From: Hanleya hanleyi
Taxonomy: Eukaryota; Mollusca; Polyplacophora; Lepidopleurida; Hanleyidae
Assembly: GCA_036873755.1 (NCBI GenBank)
Contig: JAVTVY010039339.1
Location: 62,001 to 126,000 of the forward strand
Reading direction: 5' to 3'
Length of the DNA: 64,000 bases
Shown: positions 48,701-55,465 of the stretch, in pieces
Position numbering within the stretch: position 1 is the stretch's first letter
Layout: every line of letters starts with the position of its first letter
Position numbers and translations under genes: made by a program
The notes under the pieces: model-generated
The model's database searches: none
What the model was told of the DNA's origin: nothing
What the model saw: only the letters and a program-made list of their open reading frames with translations

Positions 48701-49079
48701 GCGCTATGGAGAGAAGCAATTCTCCTGTAACATTAGGAGTTCACTCCCCTTGTACTTATAAATACTTATCACTTATAGCTGATAAGTACCAACTGGTACT
48801 GGTGCTCCTGTATCAGTTTATTTGAAGCCCTTGAACTCTTGTTTATTTTGTAACTTCTCCCACTGAATGTTTCATCCATATCCATAAATGTGATAAAACT
48901 TTTCACTTGTTCAGGTGTACATGTATATTGAAAGTTGATGTTTGTCCACTTTACTCAAAATGTTTTTGTTCTTCTGCTTTTAGAAATGCGTAGCAATGTG
49001 TATGGACCGGTACATGGACACCTGGAATTTGGTATCTGTATCATATAGAAAAAGACTTCAACAGGAGGCACAGCGATAA
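18664..49079 (+). CDS. TIMM13: TIMM13, small Tim chaperone (three exons, join of 18664-18777, 35310-35378, 48984-49079)
   Basis: The three exons join in phase 0 to a 92-residue protein, the normal length for Tim13. It starts MDFSPPPGGEGMSSAQRDQ, carries the twin CX3C motif (C44-FKK-C48 and C63-VAM-C67, 14 residues apart), and has the family block KCFKKCISKPG followed by SLDNSEQKC and RYMDTWNLVS. Tim13 pairs with Tim8 as a hexameric chaperone in the mitochondrial intermembrane space, carrying hydrophobic precursors from the TOM complex to TIM22 or SAM; the four cysteines form two disulfides through the MIA40 pathway. No N-terminal presequence is present, as expected. All junctions are GT-AG. 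The introns are 16.5 kb and 13.6 kb and are nearly filled with repeats. The neighbour CHORDC1 is convergent. Confidence 0.95.
18898..18977 (-). repeat. Right copy of ~80-bp inverted repeat around TIMM13 exon 1
   Basis: Reverse complement of 17078-17163 (shared TGACGTCATAAATTCTCA). It lies 120 bases inside intron 1 and abuts the foldback element that starts at 18980. Confidence 0.6.
19035..19215 (+). repeat. Left terminal array of palindromic 10-11-mers
   Basis: Words such as TCTTGTAAGA, TCTTACAAGA and TCCTGCAGGA recur, many of them self-complementary, so the single strand could fold in many ways. The right-end array (22497-22810) is built from the same words. Confidence 0.7.
19697..19929 (+). 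mobile_element. 5S-rRNA-derived SINE (SINE3 type)
   Basis: The head carries 5S rRNA sequence, including CACCGGTTCTCGTCAGATCA, CCGAAGTTAAGCAGCGTTGA and ACTTGGATGGGTGACCGGGT (the internal pol III promoter region). The tail reads GATATGACTGAAACAATGTT and ends in (ACTC)n. The 12-base target duplication TCATTCGAATAA flanks it at 19685-19696 and 19930-19941. A perfect TSD implies a fairly recent insertion. Similar tails occur at 33450-33501 and 47763-47824. Confidence 0.92.
20461..22167 (+). CDS. Spliced gene inside the nested insert, BEN-like C-terminus (join 20461-20491, 20768-20889, 21334-21463, 22061-22167)
   Basis: Four segments with GT-AG borders join in consistent phases (1, 0, 1) to about 129 residues ending at TGA 22165-22167. 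Exon 1 starts MVMSEATCSD; exon 2 reads LPRFIKAVWIAILALSAEKA and ends APLEEIPRR; exon 3 contains NQSDMFEAHISSTRSRHVIM and RLLLNYFFAKEEIASG; exon 4 starts DYCQKKFPCTSKVILDAMKS and is lysine-rich to the end. The pattern L-L-x3-F-F-x2-E-E-I-x-S-G followed by L-D-A-M-K resembles BEN domains, which bind DNA or chromatin; the match is by eye and only the domain core is clear. Acceptors of exons 2 and 4 are good, that of exon 3 is weak. AATAAA at 22248 follows. An alternative third exon at 21055-21132 would end in an early stop. Confidence 0.45.
20768..20889 (+). CDS. Exon 2 of the BEN-like gene
   Basis: Acceptor TTCCTTTCAG, 40 open codons in the phase set by the previous donor (GGTAAGTAAG at 20491), then donor GTGAGA after CGGAGG. 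The frame is open throughout, supporting a real exon. Confidence 0.5.
21334..21463 (+). CDS. Exon 3 of the BEN-like gene
   Basis: Encodes the helix-rich stretch HVIMEIMQRLLLNYFFAKEE and leads into donor GTAATA. The acceptor (after AATGAG) lacks a strong pyrimidine tract, so the start is uncertain; the frame stays open upstream to 21246. Confidence 0.45.
22061..22167 (+). CDS. Exon 4 of the BEN-like gene (stop)
   Basis: Acceptor CATTTTTTATAG, then 34 codons plus stop in the phase required by the exon 3 donor. Rich in lysine and hydrophobic residues (KVILDAMKSKLNGELKSYKR). Confidence 0.5.
22248..22253 (+). terminator. AATAAA polyadenylation signal of the BEN-like gene
   Basis: AATAAA 80 bases after the stop codon, with further copies at about 22271 and 22348. 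Confidence 0.45.
22497..22810. repeat. Right terminal array of GATC/TCCTGTAGGA words
   Basis: Irregular tandem array of GATCTTGTAAGATCCTGTAG and ACAGTCTTGTAAGATCCTG, unit about 22-33 bases. The 148-codon open frame on the minus strand here is repeat-derived. Confidence 0.8.
22820..23608. repeat. Inner inverted arms of foldback element, copy A
   Basis: 22820-23055 and 23365-23608 are reverse complements (for example GGTTCAGCCGTTGAACC against its inverse, and GGCAAAAGAAAAAAATATCA against TGATATTTTTTTCTTTTGTC). The spacer of ~300 bases carries no gene. Open frames at 22832-23071 and 23361-23579 are arm sequence read in opposite senses. Confidence 0.8.
25271..27403. repeat. Tandem duplicate (copy B) of foldback element plus flank
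   Basis: This block repeats 18985-19034 plus 22820-25270 at roughly 95% identity by eye: an intact foldback element at 25273-26145, then the GC-rich GGGGGAGAGGGGCCCCGAAG flank, poly(C) tract and AT-rich tail. The junction near 25271 joins ACACCTATC to AACAAGCTG. Copy B lacks the 3.8-kb insert, and about 460 bases of copy A (24254-24717) are replaced by about 124 bases (26740-26863) related to sequence at 27772-27850 and 28058-28105. Confidence 0.85.
27404..28124. other. No gene supported
   Basis: Contains two short segments related to 26740-26863 (TCCGTTAGCTGCCTCACGAT at 28058, CTCTTTCTGCAGTCTG at about 27825). Nothing else recognised. Confidence 0.35.
28319..28947 (+). mobile_element. 5'-truncated LINE inserted in the satellite
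   Basis: The insert starts in mid-frame: CNRETTLHLLWECEHIKPIW is the zinc-knuckle (zf-RVT) region that ends many non-LTR reverse transcriptases. About 115 codons stay open to TAG at about 28664-28666 (LHLLLKS). The 3' UTR ends AAATAAAATATCAATTATAA and then ACAACAACAAAAA. The satellite text ATGATGGATGGAACTCTT is present on both sides (28298-28315 and 28948-28965), giving an ~18-bp target duplication. Only the C-terminus remains, so it is dead on arrival, but the frame is intact, so it is young. Confidence 0.85.
33176..33501 (+). mobile_element. SINE-like retroelement inserted in the satellite
   Basis: The satellite word TCTACATCATG flanks the insert on both sides (33165-33175 and 33502-33512), an 11-bp TSD. 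The 326-base insert ends CGATATAGCTGAAATATTGT, TGAAAGTGATGTTAAATTCT and ATTCATTCACTCG, a tail shared with the 5S SINE at 19697 and the sequence at 47763. No tRNA or 5S head is recognisable at its 5' end. A hairpin GCTGCTTCAAAG-ATTTCGT-CTTTGAAGTAGC lies before the tail. Confidence 0.75.
33552..34571. other. No gene supported
   Basis: AT-rich intronic DNA; a poly(G) tract GGGGGAGGGGGGGGGAG lies near 34440. Confidence 0.4.
34572..34770. mobile_element. MITE with GGCCCGTAGCCA ends
   Basis: CAGGCCCGTAGCCAAGGGAG at the left and CAAATCCTGGCTACGGCCCT at the right are imperfect inverted repeats of a terminus (GGCCGTAGCCAGGATTT) common in marine invertebrates. CGAACCCCC and CGAACCACC recur inside. No clear TSD. 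Confidence 0.45.
35310..35378 (+). CDS. TIMM13: TIMM13 exon 2 (residues 39-61)
   Basis: Acceptor TTTTTTTCTTTGCAG precedes 23 codons reading NIVDKCFKKCISKPGTSLDN and SEQ, then donor GTAAGA. It carries the first CX3C pair and the conserved ISKPG loop. Too short to stand out as a frame of its own. Confidence 0.95.
35811..36785 (-). mobile_element. Helentron-associated element, minus orientation, AGGTCA-rich cores
   Basis: From the left it reads a hairpin (CGCCCGCCAAAAGGCGGACG, 35813-35832), a GTCC microsatellite (35849-35873), then about seven tandem cores of 100-157 bases, each ending near GGTCAAGGTCACTGTGACC. This is the reverse of the core-microsatellite-hairpin order at 2786-3238, so the element lies on the minus strand. 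The cores are dense in AGGTCA and its variants, often in direct repeat. Confidence 0.7.
37137..37362 (-). repeat. Dispersed repeat, inverted copy of 9861-10095
   Basis: Shares AAGAAAACTACTATTTTCTT and GGATATGTGAGCTCTCGG with the other copy, in inverse orientation. Confidence 0.55.
37437..37520 (-). repeat. Dispersed element end, inverted copy of 8110-8190
   Basis: CAACCTTGAAATTTGGACCA and ATATACGGGCGTATATTGAA match the inverse of the 8.1-kb repeat; it ends in CCCTTGGGCCCTTGT. Confidence 0.5.
37521..38609. other. No gene supported
   Basis: A 41-codon frame from ATGGCGTCACAAGCG (37521) has no motif or donor. The rest is AT-rich intronic DNA. Confidence 0.35.
38610..39330 (+). repeat. Single ~160-bp array unit split by an hAT-type insertion
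   Basis: 38610-38694 (TGACTGCAATAACTCAAAAA, ACTTGGACAGT) and 39224-39330 (TATGAGTGAGAGAATGGCTG, TCCAATATGACCACCATGG) are the two halves of the unit tandemly repeated at 45500-46745. Confidence 0.7.
38695..39223. mobile_element. Non-autonomous hAT-type element within array unit
   Basis: The ends read CTGGGTTCCCGTGGTCATGG and, inverted, CAGGGTTCATGCACAG, with GTCCTGGAATTT-type sub-terminal repeats as in CAGGGTTCCC hAT elements. The flanks GTTGGTTG and GGTTGGTA are a degraded or offset duplication. The host unit can be rejoined across it, so the insertion boundaries are good to a few bases. Confidence 0.55.
39618..41400 (-). mobile_element. Helentron-associated element, minus orientation, 11 cores of ~156 bp
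   Basis: Hairpin TAGCCCACCATC-ACCA-GATGGTGGGCT (39618-39643), a GTCCATCAGTCCG remnant microsatellite, then tandem cores with TTTCTCAGGAACTACTGCAT, TTTGGTACACAGGTTCC, and ATCCAATATGGCCACCAGGC. Starts of the core phrase lie at about 39698, 39855, 40011, 40168, 40320, 40458, 40615, 40774, 40999, 41139 and 41293. Open frames across it (39761-41136) are repeat read-through. Confidence 0.75.
41401..42933. other. No gene supported
   Basis: Mixed intronic DNA in TIMM13 intron 2. Several 60-100 codon frames, none with a motif or splice partners. Confidence 0.4.
42934..44450 (+). mobile_element. Helentron-associated element, 8 cores of ~148 bp
   Basis: Starts ATACGAAGCTGCGCATCAGA and AAACCCCTCGGCTCTGGGCG; eight cores each contain CATAAATTAAAGATGGCCGC (about 43183, 43332, 43473, 43624, 43778, 43923, 44082, 44232). 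It ends with a (GACG)n microsatellite (44388-44402), CATGACGACGACAATACCCT, and the hairpin CTTCGGCC-AAATTTT-GGCCGAGGGG. CCCCTCGG near the 5' end is the inverse of CCGAGGGG at the 3' end, as in Helentron sub-terminal inverted repeats. A second copy lies at 57170-58430. Confidence 0.8.
44451..45499. other. No gene supported
   Basis: AT-rich; holds GGGCCTCGAGTCCTTAA at about 45449-45466, inverse of 39573-39590. Confidence 0.4.
45500..46745 (+). repeat. Tandem array, about 7 units of ~160-175 bp
   Basis: Each unit has ACTGCAATAACTCAAAAAC, GATTGACATCAAACTTGG, GAGAGGATGGCTGGGATTG and CCAATATGGCCGCCAT. Typical of Helentron-associated cores, but no microsatellite or hairpin end is seen here. The single unit at 38610-39330 belongs to the same family. 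Confidence 0.75.
46746..47762. other. No gene supported
   Basis: A 111-codon frame (46841-47176) is low-complexity AT-rich sequence without motif. Confidence 0.4.
47763..47824 (+). mobile_element. SINE tail
   Basis: TCATGATATGACTGAAATAT, AGTTGAAAGCGACATTAAAT and CATCACTCACTCACTCACTC match the tails of the SINEs at 19697 and 33176. The 5' extent is not clear. Confidence 0.6.
48208..48523 (+). repeat. Tandem duplication, 2 x ~155 bp
   Basis: AGGTGTGGCACGGGATAGGG starts copy 1 at about 48210 and copy 2 at about 48371; both run through GGGTCGACTGCGCATGCGCG to CTATCCCTATA. Mirrored open frames on both strands are not genes. Confidence 0.85.
48984..49079 (+). CDS. TIMM13: TIMM13 exon 3 (residues 62-92, stop)
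   Basis: Acceptor TTCTGCTTTTAG precedes KCVAMCMDRYMDTWNLVS and the basic tail YRKRLQQEAQR, then TAA at 49077-49079. It carries the second CX3C pair. No close AATAAA was seen in the first few hundred bases of the 3' UTR. Confidence 0.95.
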   Translation, partial: KCVAMCMDRYMDTWNLVSVSYRKRLQQEAQR

Positions 49080-49637
49080 CTGCCATATGCTTAGGTTTAG
49101 TTAGAAACTTTAACATTTATCATGGCCATCAAGTGGAACAATTTAAGAACATATCTCGATTTCTGCAGGTAGACTGAACTGTCAGGTTATAGTGAAATGA
49201 CAAGTTAGCTGGCGATGTGGTAACAAAAGGACACACAGACATCTTTAACATGCAACTTCTCCAATGGAAGAACCTGAACAGTACCTAGGCCATGTAGTTG
49301 GAGGAACAGTGTTGCCTACATGTACAGGACATGCTAGTGGTGTTAGAAATCACTACATTTATAACGGAGAGAGGACTTCAGAACATACATTAATAATATA
49401 AGTGATCAAAAAATGCCTTGGACAGTTTGAATCGTCTCCAGGAATGATATATATGTAAGAGAGTTTTAGTTAACAATGAGGAATGTTCTGATCAGTCATC
49501 ATCCACCATATCTGGATACAATTCTGACCAGTTTATCTGAACAATTTGATCAATTTATCACTCTTCAGATTGAGGATAAATTACTAAATTGCAGTTTACC
49601 CTAATTCTTCTAATTATTCAGACGGCAAAAGTTAACT
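49080..49637. other. TIMM13: TIMM13 3' UTR and downstream DNA
   Basis: No further exon seen; the polyadenylation site could not be placed. Confidence 0.35.
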
Positions 49638-49774
49638 TCAGGCATTTGCAGAGAGAAATTCTGCTAACAATCTACAAATTTCAGTAGCTGTATTTTCAGT
49701 TCTTGGAATGAATAACATATCCAAGCCACAGTATTTAGCCTCAGTTGACAAAGGTGTTTTTTCTGCTTCTGAGT
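49638..49774 (-). CDS. Candidate terminal exon of an unidentified minus-strand gene
   Basis: On the minus strand a strong acceptor (TTTTTTTAACAGCATTTTCAG) is followed by 44 codons and a TGA: SEAEKTPLSTEAKYCGLDML then FIPRTENTATEICRLLAEF and LSANA. The composition looks protein-like, but I recognise no family and found no upstream exon between here and CHORDC1. It may be part of a pseudogene or a chance frame. Confidence 0.25.
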
Positions 49775-49916
49775 CTGAAAATGCTGTTAAAAAAATTAGA
49801 ACAAATAGGGTAATGATTTCTTGAACTCCATGTTCCATTAAAATTTTATATTCCATGATTAGGCCTTATCATAGAAGGGAAACTACTTACAATTAATGAT
49901 TGGATTATTATATAAT

Positions 49917-50219
49917 CAGGGCCTGATCCAGGCCGTTTTTGAACCCGTTATAACGGGTTTGGGCGCCATGAATTTGGGCGCCCAAATGAGAAAAAAAAAA
50001 AAAAAAATTTGTTAGCAAATTCCCTCTGAACAGGCTGAAACCTATATTAATGCAATTACTATTGCCAAATATTAAGTTATCAGGCTGTATTTAGACCATT
50101 CAATACTCCCACAGCTTCCATGGGCTTCGACAGTCCCACATCGCGGCCTATTTCACTATAACTTATCACACTCTGCGCCAGGTAAGGGTGCCCAAACTAA
50201 AAGTCTAGACCAGGCCCTG
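49917..50219. mobile_element. hAT5-like MITE with CAGGGCCTG ends
   Basis: CAGGGCCTGATCCAGGCC at the left and CAGACCAGGCCCTG-like text at the right (TAGACCAGGCCCTG) are inverted repeats. ATAAT flanks both sides, a 5-bp direct repeat. GGGCGCCATGAATTTGGGCG and a poly(A) run lie inside the 303-base body. Confidence 0.6.
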
Positions 50220-50527
50220 ATAATATAACTGGTCATTGATTACATAATATCATGTTAATGATTCACTGTAATTTGAAATTTATTTCTTGTGCCAGTACCC
50301 AAAAATGATTCTTTCAGATTTGATGTGAGAATCATATCGCTAACACTCAAGTTAACACCACCAGGTTGCATTTCAGATTACTACAGTCTGGTAGCGAACC
50401 AGTCAAAGAAAAGAACGATACTTTCACCCAAAGTTTTACGTGTGAATCATTGCTCTACTTGTACTGGGCGACAAGAACATCAGATAGGAGTGGAAGGAAA
50501 CTTTGAGGCTGTCAACAACTGATTTAA

Positions 50528-50809
50528 CCCTTTGAACCCTAGAGTTTTCACGTCTATCAACCCTTGACCCCGAGCACCCCACTGAAATAGAGATATAAAC
50601 AACAATTTCATCACAATCCTTATCTAAACCGCATTTGTCACCCCTATGGGACTCTACGAGTGGCAGAGGATACCAAACTATACCTGTGAAGCAGATAAGA
50701 CTTTAAACATGATCCGATTGGCTGAATAATCGATTATTACATAAGAGGCCCTCTCGGGTTTCTACACTATGCAAACAGGCCACAAAAGCAGCCTCTAGGG
50801 TTCAAAGGA
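50528..50809. mobile_element. piggyBac-type MITE (TTAA TSD)
   Basis: CCCTTTGAACCCTAGAG at the left and, inverted, TCCTTTGAACCCTAGAGG at the right, both directly flanked by TTAA (50524-50527 and 50810-50813). TTAA duplication and CCYTT ends are piggyBac-like; Kolobok also uses TTAA. 282 bases, no transposase. Confidence 0.7.
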
Positions 50810-51349
50810 TTAAAGCTGTTGTATACCATGTTGAGTACGATATTTGATGTGGCATTTCTGAATTATTCTATTGACTGCAGTTTTGTAGGAGCAATGAATA
50901 AGGTTGATTGAAGTGAATATTAAACAGAGTTTTATATACATCTGGTTTATGACTCAATTTATACAATGAAATCTAGGTCAACATAGGCTTAATTTTCCTT
51001 CCCAATGTTACAACATGGCGGCGTGTGGTATAAACTTGTATCAAATTAGTCAGTGTGGTATAAACATGTATCAAATTACTCTACTATTTGAAGAAATGAT
51101 AATGAATATTTTTTAAATATGTCCGATATCGCTAATATTGTGTCACGTTCAACCATAGGAGTAATGAAAATCAACCCAGAATTTCACGGATTAAATTTCA
51201 TCCATACGGTGATCAGCAATATTACAATTGCATCACAGGACTGAAAAAATCTTGTAAGGTTCACTCCAGCGTACTGCTTTGATAATACATTATGTAAGCT
51301 TTATTTCAAGTGTACTGCTTTCAGACCAGTTTTGTAATCTTCACTTAAA

Positions 51350-52390
51350 TGTATTGCTGTCTGACAGGCATTACCTTCTGAAAGCTTCAGGGAAGCCTTC
51401 AGAAGGAATTCTGGAAGCAGTAGACTTGCAAGGATGCCTACAGAAGGTATTGTGTGAAAGCAGTACACTTACAGGCACAGGCCCGCAAAACAAGAGTTTT
51501 GGGGGGTGTGGGCGGTGGTATTAGGGCGAAGTGTCGAAAATGGCGTCTCTATATATAACCCCATGCTTTATATAAATCCACAAGGTGTGAAACGCACTTT
51601 GGGTGAATCGAGAAATAAACAGTTTACCGCCAAACAAAATACATCGGCATATTCTACAAGTATCACTTTATATATTCCCATCATGAAATTATTAAATTTG
51701 TGCAATTATACCTTTGCCGGGCGATTCAAAATCCAACTTGACTGTTCATTCATCATGGCACACAGAGATGATGGCCCACTTCTTTCTCAATTCTGATTGG
51801 TCAACTGATCAGTGTGTGACCTCTCTTGCCGGAGGCATGTCGCGACTGACCAATCAGAATTGAGAAAGAAGTGGGCCATCATCTCTGTGTGTCAGAATGA
51901 ACGGACGGTTACGTTGGATTTTGAATCATCCGGCAAAGGTATAAAATTGCACAAATTTCACGACGGGAATATATAAAGCTGATGTATTTTGTTTTGCAGT
52001 AAACCATATATTTTTTTATTCACCCAAAGTGCGTTTCACACCTTGTGGATTTATATAAAACAGAGGTTACATATAGAGACCCCATATTTCGACACTTCAC
52101 CCTAATACCACCGCCCACACCCCCTAAAACTCTTGTTTTGCGGGCCTGTGCTTACAGGGAAGCCTACAGAAGGAATTGTCTGGAAGCAGTAGACTTACAG
52201 GAAAGCCTACAGGATAAATTGTCTGGAAGCATTACACTTACAGGGAAGCCTGCAGAAGGAATTGTCTGGATTCGAAACCGTACACTTACAGTTAAGCCTA
52301 CAGAATTAATTGTCTGGAAGTAGTACACTTACAGGAAACCTACAGAAAGTATTGTGAAAGCAGTTCACTTTAAGAAGGAATCAAAAGTTA
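51350..52390 (+). repeat. ~49-bp minisatellite, interrupted by a foldback element
   Basis: Units read CTTACAGGGAAGCCTACAGA, AGGAATTGTCTGGAAGCAGT and ACA with much variation. About two units precede 51476 and five follow 52150. Confidence 0.7.
51476..52150. mobile_element. Foldback hAT-type element, 8-bp TSD
   Basis: Ends CACAGGCCCGCAAAACAAGA and its inverse frame a 675-base near-palindrome with ~300-base arms and a ~45-base centre (about 51803-51848). CTTACAGG is duplicated at 51468-51475 and 52151-52158; because the host is a tandem repeat, the duplication could partly be pre-existing. An 8-bp TSD and CA-G-GGCC ends suit hAT. No transposase. Confidence 0.7.
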
Positions 52391-53510
52391 TTAAGCAAAA
52401 ACGACCTTGTTTACCTCCATATTACAGAGCGGGATTGCCCTAACCTGTTGAGGTAATGAAAGCATATTCAGGTGTTCCACTTGATTTCATGTGAATATTC
52501 ATTCATCAATTTTATTCAGATTTTCTTTGCACGTGTCAAAATTTGACTTCTCTTTTAACATTTTTGAACCTCTACATAAATTACTACATTGGCAATCAAT
52601 AAGTAGACTTCTAGTTAGTCTTGTATGTGTTAATTTGACATTTCTGTACGTGTGAAAGGTAGCACCAGAGGACTTGCTCTCACTCGTCATACATTGAAGA
52701 TAGGTTCCATGCGAGTTAATTTACGGAACCTACACATTGTTTCCGATCGATAGGCTGGACTGTATGCTACTCAGAGGGAAATGTTATGATGGGTTACCAT
52801 GAATGCAATACACTGAATCACATGGTGCTCCGCCTGATAAATCGAGCCCTTTTGTGGTTGCAGTTCATGGAGGGGTGGTATGATTATACCAACATTGCAC
52901 ACTATACCCAAATTTAAACTTTCTGCAAAGATATATTGGATACGTAAGCTCGAACGGAATATATGAGGGTTGGGTGAGGGATAGTTTTGGAGATAAAGAG
53001 GGTGGGGCTTGGTGTCCGGGGGTGGGAACATACTGAACTCCTGAGGATAGTTTGAGCTTCTGGAATATATATGGGTATAGGGTCGGGCGAGGCTCAGTTT
53101 AGGAGGTAGAGGGTGGGGCTCAGTGCCAAGTAACAAACAAGAGGTCCTGTGATGTTCAAAGATCAGTGGCTGCATTTACACAGTAACCAGGACACTTTCA
53201 AGGGTGAACCAGTGTGACAAGACGGGCACATTGCTAGACAATGGTACACATGCAATGTACCACAAACTTCATGCAAATATTCTCGTGTATCTTAATATGT
53301 AAAACAGAAGTAACTGATCACCAGGAAATGGCCTGCACAGTATATTCCCAAACACCGCATGATTTGCCATGCACAGCAAACATGAACATGAGATTGATCT
53401 AATCAAAACCCTTCGGCTTTCCCCAAGTGATATAGACCCATGTGTAGTGTGAATTGGGGAAGAGATAGAATTATGTGGGATGATCAAGCTAAAAGTAATT
53501 TACAATTTGC
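52391..53510. other. No gene supported
   Basis: Intergenic; minus-strand 134-codon frame at 52771-53175 has repeated HTRPHPL-like text from GGGTGGGGCTTGGTG repeats and no domain. Confidence 0.4.
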
Positions 53511-53818
53511 AGTGTATGGATGTATCAACAGATCAGTGTATGGATGTATCAACAGATCAGTGTATGGATGTATCAACAGATCAGTGTATGGATGTATCAA
53601 CAGATCAGTGTATGGATGTATCAACAGATCAGTGTATGGATGTATCAACAGATCAGTGTATGGATGTATCAACAGATCAGTGTATGGATGTATCAACAGA
53701 TCAGTGTATGGATGTATCAACAGATCAGTGTATGGATGTATCAACAGATCAGTGTATGGATGTATCAACAGATCAGTGTATGGATCAGTGTATGGATGTA
53801 TCAACAGATCAGTGTATG
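53511..53818 (+). repeat. 24-bp tandem repeat, 12 units
   Basis: The unit GTGTATGGATGTATCAACAG ATCA repeats perfectly eleven times, then a 12-base partial (GTGTATGGATCA) and one more full unit. Because 24 is a multiple of 3, three plus-strand frames and one minus-strand frame stay open (for example MDVSTDQC repeated); none has a gene context. Confidence 0.95.
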
Positions 53819-53829
53819 TACATGTAGTA

Positions 53830-54106
53830 TAGAATTAAGCAGGCCAAGTTACGCAGTTCTGTAGATATAGTTGGATACATTCAAGCATATAAGACAGAAA
53901 TAGAAATTACTATATCTGTAAAGGGGCGCAACTCTGTAAAATATGGGCCGAGGGGAGCCAATTGCGATAGGCGTCTGATTTAGCACTAGATAAATAAGTG
54001 TACAAAATTTGGTGGTTGTGTCTCAAGCGGTTTTGCCTAAAATGCGGCAACGGATGGACGTACATGTCAACAACAATACCCCAAGGCCAAAATGGCCGAG
54101 GGGTAA
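53830..54106 (+). mobile_element. Helentron-associated element 3' end, one core
   Basis: One core (AAAGGGGCGCAACTCTGTAA), a degenerate ACGGATGGACG microsatellite, ACATGTCAACAACAATACCC, and the hairpin CAAGGCCAAAATGGCCGAGGGG then TAAAAA. The core matches 7385-7920. The perfect 24-bp array directly precedes it. Confidence 0.7.
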
Positions 54107-54249
54107 AAAGCTACCTCACAAACCAAGGAGAAATCCCCAGTGTCACAATATTATGTAAGTGTTTTGACATGAAGGCCATGGTCAGCTCCCTGTACATGAA
54201 ACAGTCACACTGACAACTACATGCCATCATCTGTCAGTCTGAGGAACCA

Positions 54250-55465
54250 CAAGGTTAGAAATTCATTTCAGGAAATTGATCATACGCACAGTGTGCACCC
54301 AAACTTGAAGAACAGTTTTAATTAATATAGAAAGATGAATGTGTGAACACAAATATGGTTTGAAGTCGGTTCAAACATTCTCATGTTATTGTCCAGACAA
54401 GATCCAACTGCTGAAAATCCTACATGTAGGTGGCTGCATGGCTATACAGGTAACTGAAAAGCAATGCCAAACGTCCTCTCACGGATGGCAAGGCACTATC
54501 CAAGTTTAAAGTTTATCAGTTCAATAGTTCTCTAGTTATTGGTCGGACAAAAAATGTGTAAAGATCCAACTGCTGTCAATGCAAGATGTTTGATGGTGGC
54601 CATCTTGAATTACACAGGTAACTGAAAAGCAATCCCAACCGTCTTCTCGCCGATGTCAAGACACTCTCCAAGTCTCTAGTTGGTCAGTTAATTATTCTCG
54701 ATTTATTGCCCAGACAAGTTCCAAGCTCTCGACTGACAGTGGCCATCTTGGATTATGAAGGTAACTGAAAAACAACTTGAACCCCAACTGTACTCTCACA
54801 GATGTCCAGGCACTCTTCACATTTGAATTCGATCGGTTCAATAGTTCTCAAGTTATTTGTCGGACAAGAGATGTGTAAAGAGCCAACTGCTGACAATGGA
54901 AGGGCTGATGGTGGCCATCTTGGATTACACGGGTAAATAAAAAGCAATCTCCACCATTCTCTCACCGATGTCAAGACATTCTCTAAATTTGAAGTCGAAA
55001 AGTTCAATGATTCTCGAGTTATTGCCTGGACAAGAAATGTCTAATTGGCGGACAGCTACCATCTTGGATAATGCAGGTAATTGAAAAGCAATCCTAACCA
55101 TTCTCTCATCGATGTCAAGCCACTCTCCAAGTTTGAATCATTCTCGATTTATTGCCCAGACAAGATTCAAGCGCTTAAAATTCTAGATGGTAGACAATGG
55201 CCAGCCTGGTATTTCGCAGGTAATTGAAAAGCAATCCAAGCAGTCCTCTCACCTATGTTGAGCCACGCTCCGAGTCTGAAATCAATCGGTTCAAGGTCAA
55301 ACTGCTGAAATCCAAAATGACTGGCGGCCATTTTGGATTACACAGGTAACTGAAAAACAATCCCAACCATCCTCTCACCGATGTCAACAGACTCTCAAAA
55401 TTTGAAGTCGATTGGTTTAATAGTTCTCGGGTTTTTGGTCGGACAAGAAATGTGTAATGTTAAAT
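54250..55465 (+). repeat. Tandem array, about 7 units of ~150 bp
   Basis: Units contain GGCCATCTTGGATTACACAG, GTAACTGAAAAGCAATCC, CTCTCACCGATGTCAAG and GTTCAATAGTTCTCGAGTT (about 54452, 54619, 54762, 54937, 55078, 55220, 55348). Similar in style to the Helentron-associated cores but of distinct sequence. Confidence 0.75.

Noticed and set aside
53440..53864. Three overlapping repetitive plus-strand frames
   Set aside because: A 24-bp tandem repeat keeps all of them open; no gene context.
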